DNA of 64,000 bases from assembly GCF_000379025.1 (NCBI RefSeq), contig NZ_KB900623.1, positions 433,327 through 497,326 of the forward strand, in the 5' to 3' direction. Each line of letters opens with the position of its first letter. Within the stretch, counting starts at the first letter, position 1. The DNA is from Orenia marismortui DSM 5156. GTDB taxonomy: Bacteria > Bacillota > Halanaerobiia > Halobacteroidales > Halobacteroidaceae. Below are positions 8,282 through 16,077 of this stretch, piece after piece. The notes under the pieces are model-generated. The model ran no database searches and was not told the DNA's origin. It was given only the letters and a program-made list of their open reading frames with translations. The translations under genes were made by a program, and so were the position numbers.

Positions 8282-9592
8282 ATGGATTTAGAATTAATCG
8301 AACGATTACAGATAATGAGAGAATGGTTTTTAGTTCATCAAGCTAGTGATAAAGCTATTTATATAACAGGATTTTTAATATTTATGTCCTTATTAGTAGT
8401 AATATTGGCTAAAAAATATAGAGTTCCTATTGTAGTGGGATATGTATTTTTAGGAATTGGATTAAGCATTAATGTGATCGAATGGTTACCTTTTCTGTCA
8501 GCTGAACAAAAAGAGTGGTATGCATTTACTATAGAGGGATTTGATTATATTGCTAATTTTGCTTTAGCTTTTATTGCTTTTACTATAGGTAGTGAATTAT
8601 CATTAAAAATACTAAAAAGTTTAGGGAAGAAAATTGTATATATAGCTATTTTAGAGGCCTTTGGTGCTTTTGTGATAGTAACTTTAGCAATTTTAGCTAT
8701 AGGTAAGCCTTTATATTTAGCTTTAGTATTGGGCGCAATTGCTTCAGCAACTGCTCCTGCAGCTACAGTTATGGTCTTAAAAGAATATAATGCTGAAGGG
8801 CTATTAACCTCTATGATCTTAGCTATTGTTGGAATAGATGATGCTATTGCCTTAATAATATTTAGTTTAGTTGAGCCAATTGCTCTAAGTTTATATTTAG
8901 GGCAAGGAGGACTATCTTTGAGTCATGCTGTATTAGCACCAGTAATAGAGATAGTTGGTTCAGTACTTATTGGTATTTTAATCGGTTATTTATCACAGAA
9001 ATTTATGAGTTCTATTGAGGATAAGACTAAAAAGATTTTGAATCTAGTAACTACTATAGTAGGAGGTTCAGCAATTGCAATTCTATTTCATTTATCGCCA
9101 TTAATAACTAATATGGCTATTGGTTTTGCTTATCGAAATTTTGCTCGAAAGAATTTAGGAATTGCTGAGTATATGGAGACTTTAACAGTTCCATTATATG
9201 CTTTCTTCTTTATCTTAGCTGGTACAGAAATCAGATTAGATAGTATAGCATCTGTTAGCTTCTTAACTTTGGCATTTGTCTATACTTTAGCTCGTGTAAT
9301 TGGAAAGGTAGGTGGAGCTTCATTAGGTGCTTACTTATCTAATGCTCCAGAGAAGATTAAGAAATATGTCGGTCTTGGTCTGCTGCCTCAAAGTGGAGTA
9401 GCAATTGCCTTGGCTTATACAGTTCAAAAGCATTTTGTATCACCAACAGGGGGTTTTAATGTAGGATTATTGGTATTTAATACTTTATTATTTACAGCTG
9501 CTCTAACTGAAGTCTTTGGCCCATTGGCAACCAAATATGCTATTACAAAGGCAGGAGAGATTGGAGAAGGTCATAAGATTAGAGACAATTAA
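8282..9592 (+). CDS. Na+/H+ (cation:proton) antiporter, second copy
   Basis: 436 residues, clearly paralogous to the preceding gene along its whole length (same WYAFTIEGFDYI, ASATAPAA, GIDDAIAL and FGPLATKYAITKAGEI blocks). The neighbouring arrangement indicates a tandem duplication that has since diverged. It has its own ribosome site (AGAGGTGA). Whether the two copies differ in ion choice or form a heterodimer cannot be told from sequence. Confidence 0.85.
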   Translation: MDLELIERLQIMREWFLVHQASDKAIYITGFLIFMSLLVVILAKKYRVPIVVGYVFLGIGLSINVIEWLPFLSAEQKEWYAFTIEGFDYIANFALAFIAFTIGSELSLKILKSLGKKIVYIAILEAFGAFVIVTLAILAIGKPLYLALVLGAIASATAPAATVMVLKEYNAEGLLTSMILAIVGIDDAIALIIFSLVEPIALSLYLGQGGLSLSHAVLAPVIEIVGSVLIGILIGYLSQKFMSSIEDKTKKILNLVTTIVGGSAIAILFHLSPLITNMAIGFAYRNFARKNLGIAEYMETLTVPLYAFFFILAGTEIRLDSIASVSFLTLAFVYTLARVIGKVGGASLGAYLSNAPEKIKKYVGLGLLPQSGVAIALAYTVQKHFVSPTGGFNVGLLVFNTLLFTAALTEVFGPLATKYAITKAGEIGEGHKIRDN

Positions 9593-9620
9593 TAAAAATA
9601 TTTATGATAATATAGTCAAA

Positions 9621-9660
9621 TTAGAAAAGAGGCTTCTTAGAAGCCTCTTTTCTAATTTAT
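9621..9660 (+). terminator. Terminator of the antiporter operon
   Basis: TTAGAAAAGAGGCTTCT pairs with its complement across a 3-base loop (9621-9656) and is followed by T-rich sequence. Confidence 0.85.
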
Positions 9661-9718
9661 TTAAAGGTAATTAATAATTTGATGAAGAAGAGCTTATTAG
9701 ATAGAAATTGAGACACTT

Positions 9719-9795
9719 CAGTAACTAGTGACAAGTGACGAGTAAGGTAAATAACTTAACATGTCACCTATTACTAGTCACTCGTTACTGTCACT
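9719..9795. repeat. Intergenic inverted repeat, family A (clearest copy)
   Basis: Left arm CAGTAACTAGTGACAAGTGA; right arm on the minus strand CAGTAACGAGTGACTAGTAA. The arms are separated by about 20 bases. The remainder of 9593-9947 holds the antiporter terminator and an extended -10 promoter (TGATATAAT at 9900-9908). Confidence 0.7.
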
Positions 9796-9947
9796 TTATA
9801 ACAAGGTTATCATTATTTGGTAGTCTGGATATATTTATAATCTGCTAAATATTTTATTAATATTAATAAATTTATGTTAAGATTATCTTTTTGATTATAT
9901 GATATAATAAAATTAAGCTTCTTTTTATAAATTAGGGAGGGGTATTT

Positions 9948-10697
9948 ATGGGTGATGTGGATGTGAAGGAATATGCTCAACCATTCTTTTTTAAAGGCAA
10001 TGATGAAGCTTGTTTATTAATTCATGGTTTTACTGGTTCAGCAGGTCATATGAGATATTTAGGTGAGTTCTTAAACCAAGAAGGGGGCTATACTATTAGT
10101 GCTCCTTTACTTCCTGGTCATGGCACTTCTGTTGAAGATATGGAGAAGAGGGATTGGCAGGAGTGGCTTGACTATGTAAAGAAAGAGTATAAACAATTGG
10201 AGGAAGAATATAATAAGGTTTACGTTATGGGTTTATCTATGGGGGGAGTTATTTCTTTGATTTTAGCAGAGGAATATAATGTAGAGAAGGTTATTCCAAT
10301 TGCTGCTCCAATCAAAATATATAGTAAATTAGCTTATTTAACACCTGTCTTAAAGCATTTTAAGCGTTTTAAGGGAAGTAAAGTAGAGATTCTTCAAAGT
10401 GATCAAGATGATTATGATGTATATTATGGTGCAACGCCTATTGCAACTGTTCCTAGTTTGTTAAAGCTGATGAAAATAGCAAAGAAAAATTTAACCAAGA
10501 TAACTGTCCCAACATTGATTATTCAGTCTAAAAATGATAGAACAGTCAAGCCAATTAGTGCTGAAATTATTTATAAGAATATTTCAAGTCAAGAGAAGGA
10601 TATATTATGGTTAGATAATGCAGGTCATGTATGTACCATAAGTGATGAAAAAGAAATTATTCATCAGCAGGTATTATCTTTTTTATCAAATGACTAA
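9948..10697 (+). CDS. Alpha/beta-hydrolase carboxylesterase (Est30-like)
   Basis: 249 residues, the length of Geobacillus Est30-type carboxylesterases and monoacylglycerol lipases. HGFTGS forms the oxyanion region, the nucleophile is Ser97 in GLSMGG, the acid is the aspartate in SKNDRTV, and the histidine is in NAGHVCT. No signal peptide, so cytoplasmic hydrolysis of short acyl esters is expected. Preceded by an extended -10 (TGATATAAT, 9900-9908) and a GGGAGGGG ribosome site. Confidence 0.88.
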   Translation: MGDVDVKEYAQPFFFKGNDEACLLIHGFTGSAGHMRYLGEFLNQEGGYTISAPLLPGHGTSVEDMEKRDWQEWLDYVKKEYKQLEEEYNKVYVMGLSMGGVISLILAEEYNVEKVIPIAAPIKIYSKLAYLTPVLKHFKRFKGSKVEILQSDQDDYDVYYGATPIATVPSLLKLMKIAKKNLTKITVPTLIIQSKNDRTVKPISAEIIYKNISSQEKDILWLDNAGHVCTISDEKEIIHQQVLSFLSND

Positions 10698-10757
10698 AGT
10701 TTTTTCACGAGTTTTGTCAAAGTAAATAGTTAAACTTATATAGATAGGTGGTTTATT

Positions 10758-11204
10758 ATGATTAAAGAATTAAATTTAGGGCAGTTAAAAGAAATTACAA
10801 CTAGAGCAGATAAGATATTAATTTTATCTATTTTATTACTTAGCATTTTGATGATTTTTTTAACACCGAAGATAATAGCTGATAGCGGTACTAACAAGCA
10901 AATAGTAATAATTCTTGATGATCAAGAGTTATATCGCTATAGGTTAGAAAAAGATAATCGACTTAAAAAGATAAAATTTGATTTTAACTTTGAAGGGGAA
11001 ACCTATCAAGGGATGCTTAGGATCAAGGATGGAAAGGTAAAACTTGATCGCTTAAGTCAAGACATATCACCATTACCTATTCATTCAAATATGGGATGGA
11101 TTAGTGAGTCTTATCAGGTGATAGTCTGTTTGCCTATTAAATTATCGGTAACTATTGAAAGTAATTCTAAAAAAGAAGAAGAGATAGATATTATGAGTTT
11201 CTAA
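10758..11204 (+). CDS. NusG domain II-like membrane-anchored protein
   Basis: 148 residues: a single membrane helix at about 20-42 followed by an extracytoplasmic domain ending in GWISESYQVIVCLPIKLSV, which matches the C-terminal signature of NusG_II (PF07009) proteins. The two cysteines that usually precede GWI (a CPxxxC motif) are absent here, with LSQDISPLPIHSNM in their place. These proteins often sit next to Gx transporter genes (heptaprenyl/FMN-linked); no such partner is here. Function unknown. Confidence 0.7.
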   Translation: MIKELNLGQLKEITTRADKILILSILLLSILMIFLTPKIIADSGTNKQIVIILDDQELYRYRLEKDNRLKKIKFDFNFEGETYQGMLRIKDGKVKLDRLSQDISPLPIHSNMGWISESYQVIVCLPIKLSVTIESNSKKEEEIDIMSF

Positions 11205-11206
11205 GA

Positions 11207-11241
11207 AGTCATGGCTGAATATTCAGCCATGACTTTTTTAT
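11207..11241 (+). terminator. Terminator after the NusG_II-like gene
   Basis: 28-base perfect palindrome (11207-11234) followed by six T. Confidence 0.92.
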
Positions 11242-11412
11242 TAGTATTTATTGATAATTACTGATCTATTTCATTAGAAAAAAATTTATTAAAAAATTGA
11301 TTTTATTATCTATAGCTGTAATAATTATTTCTTTACTATAATATATATATTAAAAAAGGAGTTTCTATAGGTTAAAATATAATTGTTACTCAAATAATAA
11401 TCTATTAAATGC

Positions 11413-11450
11413 TAAAAGCCATTGTCGCACCTGACAATGGCTTTTATTTT
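11413..11450 (+). terminator. Free-standing terminator-like hairpin
   Basis: 14-bp stem (11413-11426 with 11433-11446), loop GCACCT, short T tail. No gene precedes it closely; it may end a small RNA or a leader upstream of the 29-codon ORF. Confidence 0.7.
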
Positions 11451-11477
11451 AATCCTCTGGCATAGGAGGTGATAAGT

Positions 11478-11567
11478 ATGATTAATTTGAGTAAGATTGT
11501 ATTAAAGTATCTTTTGATAGCTGTACTAAAGTTGATTTATTTTATTCTATCATTATTCTTTGAATAA
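11478..11567 (+). CDS. Candidate 29-residue hydrophobic peptide
   Basis: ATG at 11478 with a near-perfect TAGGAGGTGATAAG ribosome site; product begins MINLSKIVLKYLLI and ends FILSLFFE. Almost all of it would form one membrane helix with a few lysines at the start. It is flanked by terminator hairpins at 11413-11450 and 11585-11618, making an isolated mini-transcription unit. Size and composition resemble type I toxins or small membrane regulators, but I recognise no family. The strong ribosome site is the main reason to believe it is translated. Confidence 0.5.
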   Translation: MINLSKIVLKYLLIAVLKLIYFILSLFFE

Positions 11568-11584
11568 TAATAAAAATTAATTTT

Positions 11585-11618
11585 GATCAGGTTTGGCGGA
11601 ACCTGATCTCTTTTTTTT
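11585..11618 (+). terminator. Terminator after the 29-codon ORF
   Basis: GATCAGGTT pairs with AACCTGATC across a TGGCGG loop, followed by eight T. Confidence 0.9.
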
Positions 11619-11725
11619 ATAAATAATTTTATGGTTATAGTATTAAACAGCTAACTTTTTATAGTAATTGGATAAAATGCTTGAGAAATTATTAGTCATA
11701 CTAGTTATATTATATGTATAGTTGT

Positions 11726-11768
11726 AAAATAAATTCTTAATTTCTATAGAAATTAAGAATTTATTTTT
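11726..11768. terminator. 42-base perfect palindrome, probable bidirectional terminator
   Basis: Arms 11726-11746 and 11747-11767 are perfect complements, ending in TTTTT. It isolates the following RNA candidate from upstream transcription. Confidence 0.7.
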
Positions 11769-11828
11769 GGTTTTATTATAAAAAAATACTAGTTATAGTT
11801 TTGATTTACTGTTGTGTACTATGGAATT

Positions 11829-12112
11829 TTTATCTGATACCTAAGCGACTCTAACACTGGTTCTTCAATTTTAATTACGAAATGTTGAACTAGTATGAAA
11901 GCCCATTCTTTGGGTCATACTTTAGTAAGTCCATCGAAGCTTCCTAACTCCCAGAGGCCTTTTTTAGGTTGGTCTTGGTGCTAAGTTTCAATAGGAGATA
12001 ACTACTATCTCCTATTTTATAAGCAATGTTGATCGTGGTACTACCGAATCGACTTGGCATAAGCTCACTTTGAAACGAAGAAGTCACTTTATGCTGGGGA
12101 TTATTTTTTACT
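11829..12112 (+). ncRNA. Candidate structured non-coding RNA, family not recognised
   Basis: About 285 non-coding bases that are less AT-rich than their surroundings and contain successive hairpins: AGTATG/CATACT around 11893-11922; an 11-bp stem with 5-base loop at 11990-12016; GTTGAT/ATCGAC enclosing GGTA/ACC near 12028-12053; and GCATAA/TTATGC with inner ACTT/AAGT at 12057-12094, followed by a T-tract at 12103-12109. A possible TACTAT -10 lies at 11817-11822. The plus strand is favoured by the T-tract. It lacks the signatures of tmRNA, RNase P RNA and SRP RNA; 6S-like RNA remains possible. Confidence 0.45.
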
Positions 12113-12238
12113 ACAATTCTTTAATTTTAATAAGGCTTATAATATCTAAAGGTATTATTTTGATAGTTGAGGCTGATTTTAAAGAATACATATTTTTATC
12201 TGATTAAGTTCAAAATAATTTTCTTAAATTGCAATAAT

Positions 12239-13414
12239 AAATTGAACATTTTCAAACTGTAATAATTTGGTTATTTAGTCATAAAGAATTTGTTTTAATT
12301 TATCTTCAAATATTTCATCAGGGGTTAGGTAATCTAAGATTTTTCTTGGTAAAGTATTGCACCAGTTTTGGACTCTAGCAATAGATTCAATAGAGAATTG
12401 GTTTAGACTATTACCTTTAGGGATAAAGCGTCTTATAAGACCATTATGACGCTTATTAGTTCCTCTTTCCCATGATGAATATGGATGTGCAAAGTATACT
12501 TTAGTATCACTAATTTGCTCTAAAAATGACATTTGAGCAAACTCAGAGCCATTATCACAAGTGAAGCTTTTAAATACTTTTGGAAAACAATCTCCTGCTT
12601 CATTAACGAGCTTTAAAATAGCATCTTGAACTGCTTGAGCAGTCTTGGCAGGTATTTTACGAATAATTTCTTTACGAGTCATACGTTCTGTCATAGTAAG
12701 TAAAACTGATTCATTTTTAGTCTTTTTGCCTATCATAGTGTCAATTTCCCAGTGACCAAACTCACTACGATTATTAATACTTTCAGGGCGTTGATCTATA
12801 CTTATACCAAGCTTCTTTTTATTATTTTTAGTACGATTTGTTTTTGAAGAGCGTTTAAGCTTTAAGGGTAAATCAATGTTTTTGATTGTCAATAATCCAG
12901 CGTTAACATAGTTATACAGCGTCTTAGTAGACACCATTTCTGACTTTGAAAATTTATTATGAAGTTTTGCTGCACCACATATAGCATCAAGAGAATGTCC
13001 TTTTTGGTAGAATTGTTCCACAACATAGTCAATAAAGTATTCACATTGTAAAAGCTTAAACTTAGGACCACAATTTTTGCGATTAGATTCATAAACTCTT
13101 TGACCAGTGTCAGGATAATAAGCCATAACCTTTTTATTAGCTTTAATTTGAGAAACTGTACCACGTTTTAGCTCGTTTCTAATCGTATTAGAAGCTCTAC
13201 CTAAACGTTTTGCAATAGCATTTGGATTCATTCCTTCGGAATGTAATAATGCAATTTGACCACGTTCATAAGCATTTAAGTGTTTATTTTTTCGGGATTT
13301 TGGTGTATCATTTAAGTAAGTCATAGTGTGCACCCTCCTGTAATTGGTTACTTTGTGGTGATTTAATTATATTACAGTTTGGTGCCCTATGGCTATTTTT
13401 ATTTTGTTCAATTT
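12239..13414 (-). mobile_element. IS30-family insertion sequence
   Basis: Element around one intact transposase. CAAACTGTAATA occurs as an inverted pair near both ends (about 12253 and 13372-13383), and AAATTGAACA also occurs inverted at 12239-12248 and 13405-13414. The outer parts of the two ends are not colinear (4 versus about 24 bases between the blocks), so exact boundaries and any target duplication are unclear. It abuts a damaged IS3 element. Confidence 0.7.
12275..13324 (-). CDS. IS30-family transposase
   Basis: 349 residues, full length for the family. Order: N-terminal helix-turn-helix (LNAYERGQIALLHSEGM, then IAKRLGRASNTIRNELKRG), then the DDE integrase core with Asp in HWEIDTMIG, Asp in TCDNGSEF and Glu in SSWERGTNKRHNG. 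No frameshift, so it is potentially active. The start is taken at ATG 13324 because AGGAGGG ends 8 bases before it; an upstream GTG at 13333 would overlap the ribosome site. Confidence 0.93.
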   Translation of the reverse strand: MTYLNDTPKSRKNKHLNAYERGQIALLHSEGMNPNAIAKRLGRASNTIRNELKRGTVSQIKANKKVMAYYPDTGQRVYESNRKNCGPKFKLLQCEYFIDYVVEQFYQKGHSLDAICGAAKLHNKFSKSEMVSTKTLYNYVNAGLLTIKNIDLPLKLKRSSKTNRTKNNKKKLGISIDQRPESINNRSEFGHWEIDTMIGKKTKNESVLLTMTERMTRKEIIRKIPAKTAQAVQDAILKLVNEAGDCFPKVFKSFTCDNGSEFAQMSFLEQISDTKVYFAHPYSSWERGTNKRHNGLIRRFIPKGNSLNQFSIESIARVQNWCNTLPRKILDYLTPDEIFEDKLKQILYD

Positions 13415-14241
13415 GATTTTACAATGAAGCACCGTTTGTAATTATAAAAATAGATATAATCTGATATAGAATCTATAACTTCCGATTCAGTTTTAAAGTC
13501 ATTTATATACATCAATTCACACTTTAGATGGCTAAAGAAACTCTCCATAGCTGCATTATCTAAACAGTTTCCTTTTCTGGACATACTTAACTTTATATCA
13601 CATTTACTCAGTTCACTATTATAATATTTTGATGTATATTGGTGTCCTTGGTCGCTATGCAATATAGTTTGACTTAGTTTTCTTTTATTAATAGCATCAT
13701 TTACAGTATTCATAACTAATTCAATATCGTTATTTGAAGTTATTTGATAAGAAACAATTTCATTATTAAATAAATCAAGGATAGTGGATAAATATAATGT
13801 TTTATTATTAAATTTTAAATAGGTTATATCTGTGACCCATTTTTGATTTGGTTTTTCAGCCTTAAAATTTCTATTTAAAATATTAGGACTTTCAATTATA
13901 TCTTTTTTATTACCAAAATATTTTTTCTTTTTTCTAATTTTTGATTTTAAACCTAATACTTTCATGAATCTATAAACCCTTTTATGATTAATGTTTATTT
14001 TAAAATCATTTTTAAATACAGTTGTAATTCTTCTATATCCATATCTACCATTATAATCTTTATAAATCTTTTTAATTATTTCTTTAATTTTGTTATCTTC
14101 CAAATCCTTAGTGGTAATAGTCTTTTGCCTTTTAATCCATTTATAATACCCTGATCTAGAAACACCTGAAATATTACATAATATTTTAACAGTATATTTA
14201 TGACTGAGTTCACTAATTATTTGGAACTTTAGAGCTTTGGG
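13408..14241 (-). CDS. IS3-family transposase OrfB (reached by -1 frameshift), C-terminus lost
   Basis: Integrase part of an IS3/IS150-like OrfAB. Catalytic residues are intact: Asp in WVTDITY, Asp in LHSDQGHQY, Glu in AAMESFFSHLK; the N-terminal part carries the HTH_21-type GRYGYRR block. The frame is open from the C CCA AAG slippery heptamer (plus-strand 14235-14241) at the end of OrfA, so expression as a fusion is expected. The usual last roughly 20 residues after FYNYKR are missing; the frame ends CFIVKSN, reading out of the element. Probably inactive. Confidence 0.8.
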   Translation of the reverse strand, partial: PKALKFQIISELSHKYTVKILCNISGVSRSGYYKWIKRQKTITTKDLEDNKIKEIIKKIYKDYNGRYGYRRITTVFKNDFKININHKRVYRFMKVLGLKSKIRKKKKYFGNKKDIIESPNILNRNFKAEKPNQKWVTDITYLKFNNKTLYLSTILDLFNNEIVSYQITSNNDIELVMNTVNDAINKRKLSQTILHSDQGHQYTSKYYNSELSKCDIKLSMSRKGNCLDNAAMESFFSHLKCELMYINDFKTESEVIDSISDYIYFYNYKRCFIVKSN

Positions 14242-14595
14242 ATATCCCTACTCTCGATATCTAATAACTTCTTTAAATAATCATTTTCTGCTTTCAGTCT
14301 TAAAATTTCTTCTTCTGATGAGTCTTTCTTAGATTGATTTTTTCTTGTTCTCCTCTTATTCTCTAACCCTTTTTCACCATTTAATCTATAATTTTTAACC
14401 CAATTTCTAATAGTAGAAGTAGATCCTATATCAAACCTTTTTTTAATTGTTCTATAACCCATTTTTCCTTCTAAATATATCTTAACAACTTTTAATTTAA
14501 AGTCTTTAGTATAATTTTTAGCCATATAAATCCCCCCTATTAATTAGATTATACAGGGCGTTTTTTATTATGTCTACTTAATAGGGGGCACTTCA
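13425..14595 (-). mobile_element. IS3-family element, left end damaged
   Basis: The orfA-proximal end is a normal IS150-type terminus: read inward it begins TGAAGTGCCCCC, the complement of 14584-14595. The other end begins TGAAGCACC at 13425, directly after the KR codons of orfB, and matches poorly. No target duplication is visible. A deletion or rearrangement at the orfB end, perhaps linked to the neighbouring IS30, is the simplest reading. Confidence 0.65.
14229..14525 (-). CDS. IS3-family transposase OrfA
   Basis: 98-residue DNA-binding subunit: helix-turn-helix (YTKDFKLKVVKIYLEGK...TIRNWVKNYRLNG) followed by a leucine-zipper-like stretch (EEEILRLKAENDYLKKLL). Stops just after C CCA AAG, a textbook X XXY YYZ slip site in the zero frame, allowing -1 shift into OrfB. 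Confidence 0.88.
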   Translation of the reverse strand: MAKNYTKDFKLKVVKIYLEGKMGYRTIKKRFDIGSTSTIRNWVKNYRLNGEKGLENKRRTRKNQSKKDSSEEEILRLKAENDYLKKLLDIESRDIPKL

Positions 14596-14700
14596 TAAAT
14601 CCTGTGGTTTTAATTTTAGATTAAGAGTAGATTAGAGCTTATTAATCAACAGAGATTTCATTAACATATAAACCCATCTAAATAAAAATATACAATAATA

Positions 14701-14730
14701 GCAGGAATATGGTCTTTCATCTAGAAGAAT
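14701..14730 (+). promoter_or_regulatory. Possible sigma-H-type promoter of the EIIA gene
   Basis: GCAGGAATA with AGGA at 14703 and GAA at 14724, the same 21-base offset as the other candidates at 15524, 33372, 59068 and 60629. It partly matches the Bacillus sigma-H consensus RNAGGAWWW-N11/12-RNNGAAT. Confidence 0.4.
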
Positions 14731-14783
14731 TCATACAATAAAGCTTCTCAATAAATTTAGAAAAGAGAGAAAGGAAGATTAAG

Positions 14784-15239
14784 ATGAAACTTAGTAATCT
14801 GTTGACTTTAAACTTAATTAAAGTTGGGCTAGAAGGGGATAATAAAGAGAAGGTTTTGGAAGAGATGGTTGATTTGTTTGAAAAGGATGGTAGAATTTCT
14901 TCTAAAGAAGAGTTTTATCATAAGATATTGGAAAGAGAAGCAGCAGGAACAACTGGAATGGGGAGAGGAGTGGCGATTCCTCATGGTAAAAGTGAGGTTG
15001 TTAAAGAGTTATCTTTTGCTATGGGAATCTCTAAAAAAGGAGTAGATTTTGATAGTCGTGATAATAGACCTGTTCAAATTTTCTTTATGATTGCTGATTT
15101 TGTAGGACGATCTTCAGGTTATTTAGATTTATTATCTCAAATATCTACTCTGATTAGAAAAGAAGAATTTAGAAAAGAGATATTAAAAGTGGAGAATAAA
15201 GATGAAGTAATAGATGTAATTAAAAAGTATGAGCAATAA
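14784..15239 (+). CDS. PTS EIIA type-2 (fructose/nitrogen-type) protein
   Basis: 151-residue single-domain phosphocarrier of the PTS_EIIA_2 family. The phosphorylated histidine is His67 in VAIPHGKS. No EIIB, EIIC or transporter genes lie next to it, so it could be a regulatory PtsN-like protein or a component of a system encoded elsewhere. Start preceded by GAAAGGAAG. It stands alone between an IS cluster and a terminator. Confidence 0.87.
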   Translation: MKLSNLLTLNLIKVGLEGDNKEKVLEEMVDLFEKDGRISSKEEFYHKILEREAAGTTGMGRGVAIPHGKSEVVKELSFAMGISKKGVDFDSRDNRPVQIFFMIADFVGRSSGYLDLLSQISTLIRKEEFRKEILKVENKDEVIDVIKKYEQ

Positions 15240-15265
15240 TAAATTTTTCTAATTTGGTAGATTCT

Positions 15266-15303
15266 ATAGCATAGACTTATAATAAGTCTATGCTATATTT
15301 TTT
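15266..15303 (+). terminator. Terminator of the EIIA gene
   Basis: 15-bp stem ATAGCATAGACTTAT (15266-15280) with 15282-15296, then seven T. Confidence 0.9.
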
Positions 15304-15523
15304 ATTTAGGAAACTATGCTTTTTTAGAGATTGTAGATAACTTTTTTATTCTGTTTTTGATTATTAGAGAAAAAATTATTGTTTGAACGAAGCAAATATT
15401 GAATAAGAATTTAGAGTTAAATCAAATTTTGGATTATAGAAGACTGGACGATAGCCCAATTTGCTCTAGCGACAAGAAGAGTTACAAAAAACAGATGATA
15501 AGTCGATTCCCTTTTTTATCCAA

Positions 15524-15550
15524 GCAGGAAAATCTGTTTTAAAATTGAAG
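15524..15550 (+). promoter_or_regulatory. Possible sigma-H-type promoter
   Basis: GCAGGAAAA with AGGA at 15526 and TTGAAG giving GAA at 15547, exactly 21 bases on. It lies about 190 bases upstream of the lipoprotein and M48 genes. Confidence 0.4.
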
Positions 15551-15623
15551 ATATATAGTATGGATTAATATATGTATATAGATGTCAAAGCTTAGAATTA
15601 AATTTATCGTTATAGATAGTTTC

Positions 15624-15680
15624 GGAGTTAGGCGTTAGGAAGTGGGAGATAGGAAGACCTTACTAACCTCTATCACCTAA
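15624..15680. repeat. Intergenic inverted repeat, family B (GTTAGGCGTTAGG type)
   Basis: Left arm GTTAGGCGTTAGGAAGTGGG; right arm on the minus strand TTAGGTGATAGAGGTTAG. Related copies at 25387 and 33007. Confidence 0.6.
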
Positions 15681-15741
15681 AAGTATCGAACTATACTTAT
15701 TAAATTTTATTCTGATTAATACAGTTAAGGAGATGGGTAAG

Positions 15742-16062
15742 ATGAATAGAAAATTTGTATTTTTTACTTTACTTTTAATTATTCTATTATTAGTAACTGC
15801 TTGTGAAGGAATAGGTAATTTGAAGGTTACTATATATGATTCTGAGCAAAATTTAGCTAATGATGTTTATGTAGGTCTTTATACTAAGGATTTAAAGCAT
15901 CGAATTAACTTTGCCTATACTTTGCACGGTGTTGTAGCTTTTGATGAGTTGCCTAGTGGTTTTTATTCTATGAAAATATATTCCAATGGTGTAGAGAAGA
16001 TTATTACTGTCCAAATAAAAGCTAATGATACTAATTCTGTGAAAGTTAATCTGGCAGAATAA
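15742..16062 (+). CDS. Small lipoprotein of unknown function
   Basis: 106 residues. A hydrophobic signal (FVFFTLLLIILLLVTAC) ends in an LVTAC lipobox, so the mature protein would be lipidated at this cysteine. The rest is a compact beta-rich segment (NLKVTIYDSEQ...ITVQIKANDTNSVKVNLAE) resembling a carboxypeptidase-regulatory-like fold seen in surface proteins; this is only a fold impression. The ATG at 15742 is preferred over 15733 because AAGGAG ends 9 bases before it. Followed after 15 bases by the M48 protease gene, probably co-transcribed. Confidence 0.7.
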   Translation: MNRKFVFFTLLLIILLLVTACEGIGNLKVTIYDSEQNLANDVYVGLYTKDLKHRINFAYTLHGVVAFDELPSGFYSMKIYSNGVEKIITVQIKANDTNSVKVNLAE

Positions 16063-16077
16063 GAAAGGAGTAAAGCT

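Larger units (their letters stand above)
15304..15741. other. Intergenic region upstream of the lipoprotein gene
   Basis: No gene seen. Contains a sigma-H-like motif (15524-15550) and family B repeat 15624-15680. Confidence 0.55.

Noticed and set aside
11655-11719. Fourteen-codon frame (MLEKLLVILVILYV) before the 42-base palindrome
   Set aside because: No ribosome site and too short to support.
12028-12053. T-box-like core (GTGGTACTACCG) in the 12.0 kb region
   Set aside because: It resembles part of the T-box GGTGGNACCGCG sequence, but no specifier stem, no matching antiterminator and no downstream aminoacyl-tRNA or amino acid gene is present; it fits better as a local hairpin of the RNA candidate.
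12889-13164. Second minus-strand frame inside the IS30 transposase
   Set aside because: It lies wholly within the transposase in another frame, with no start signal.
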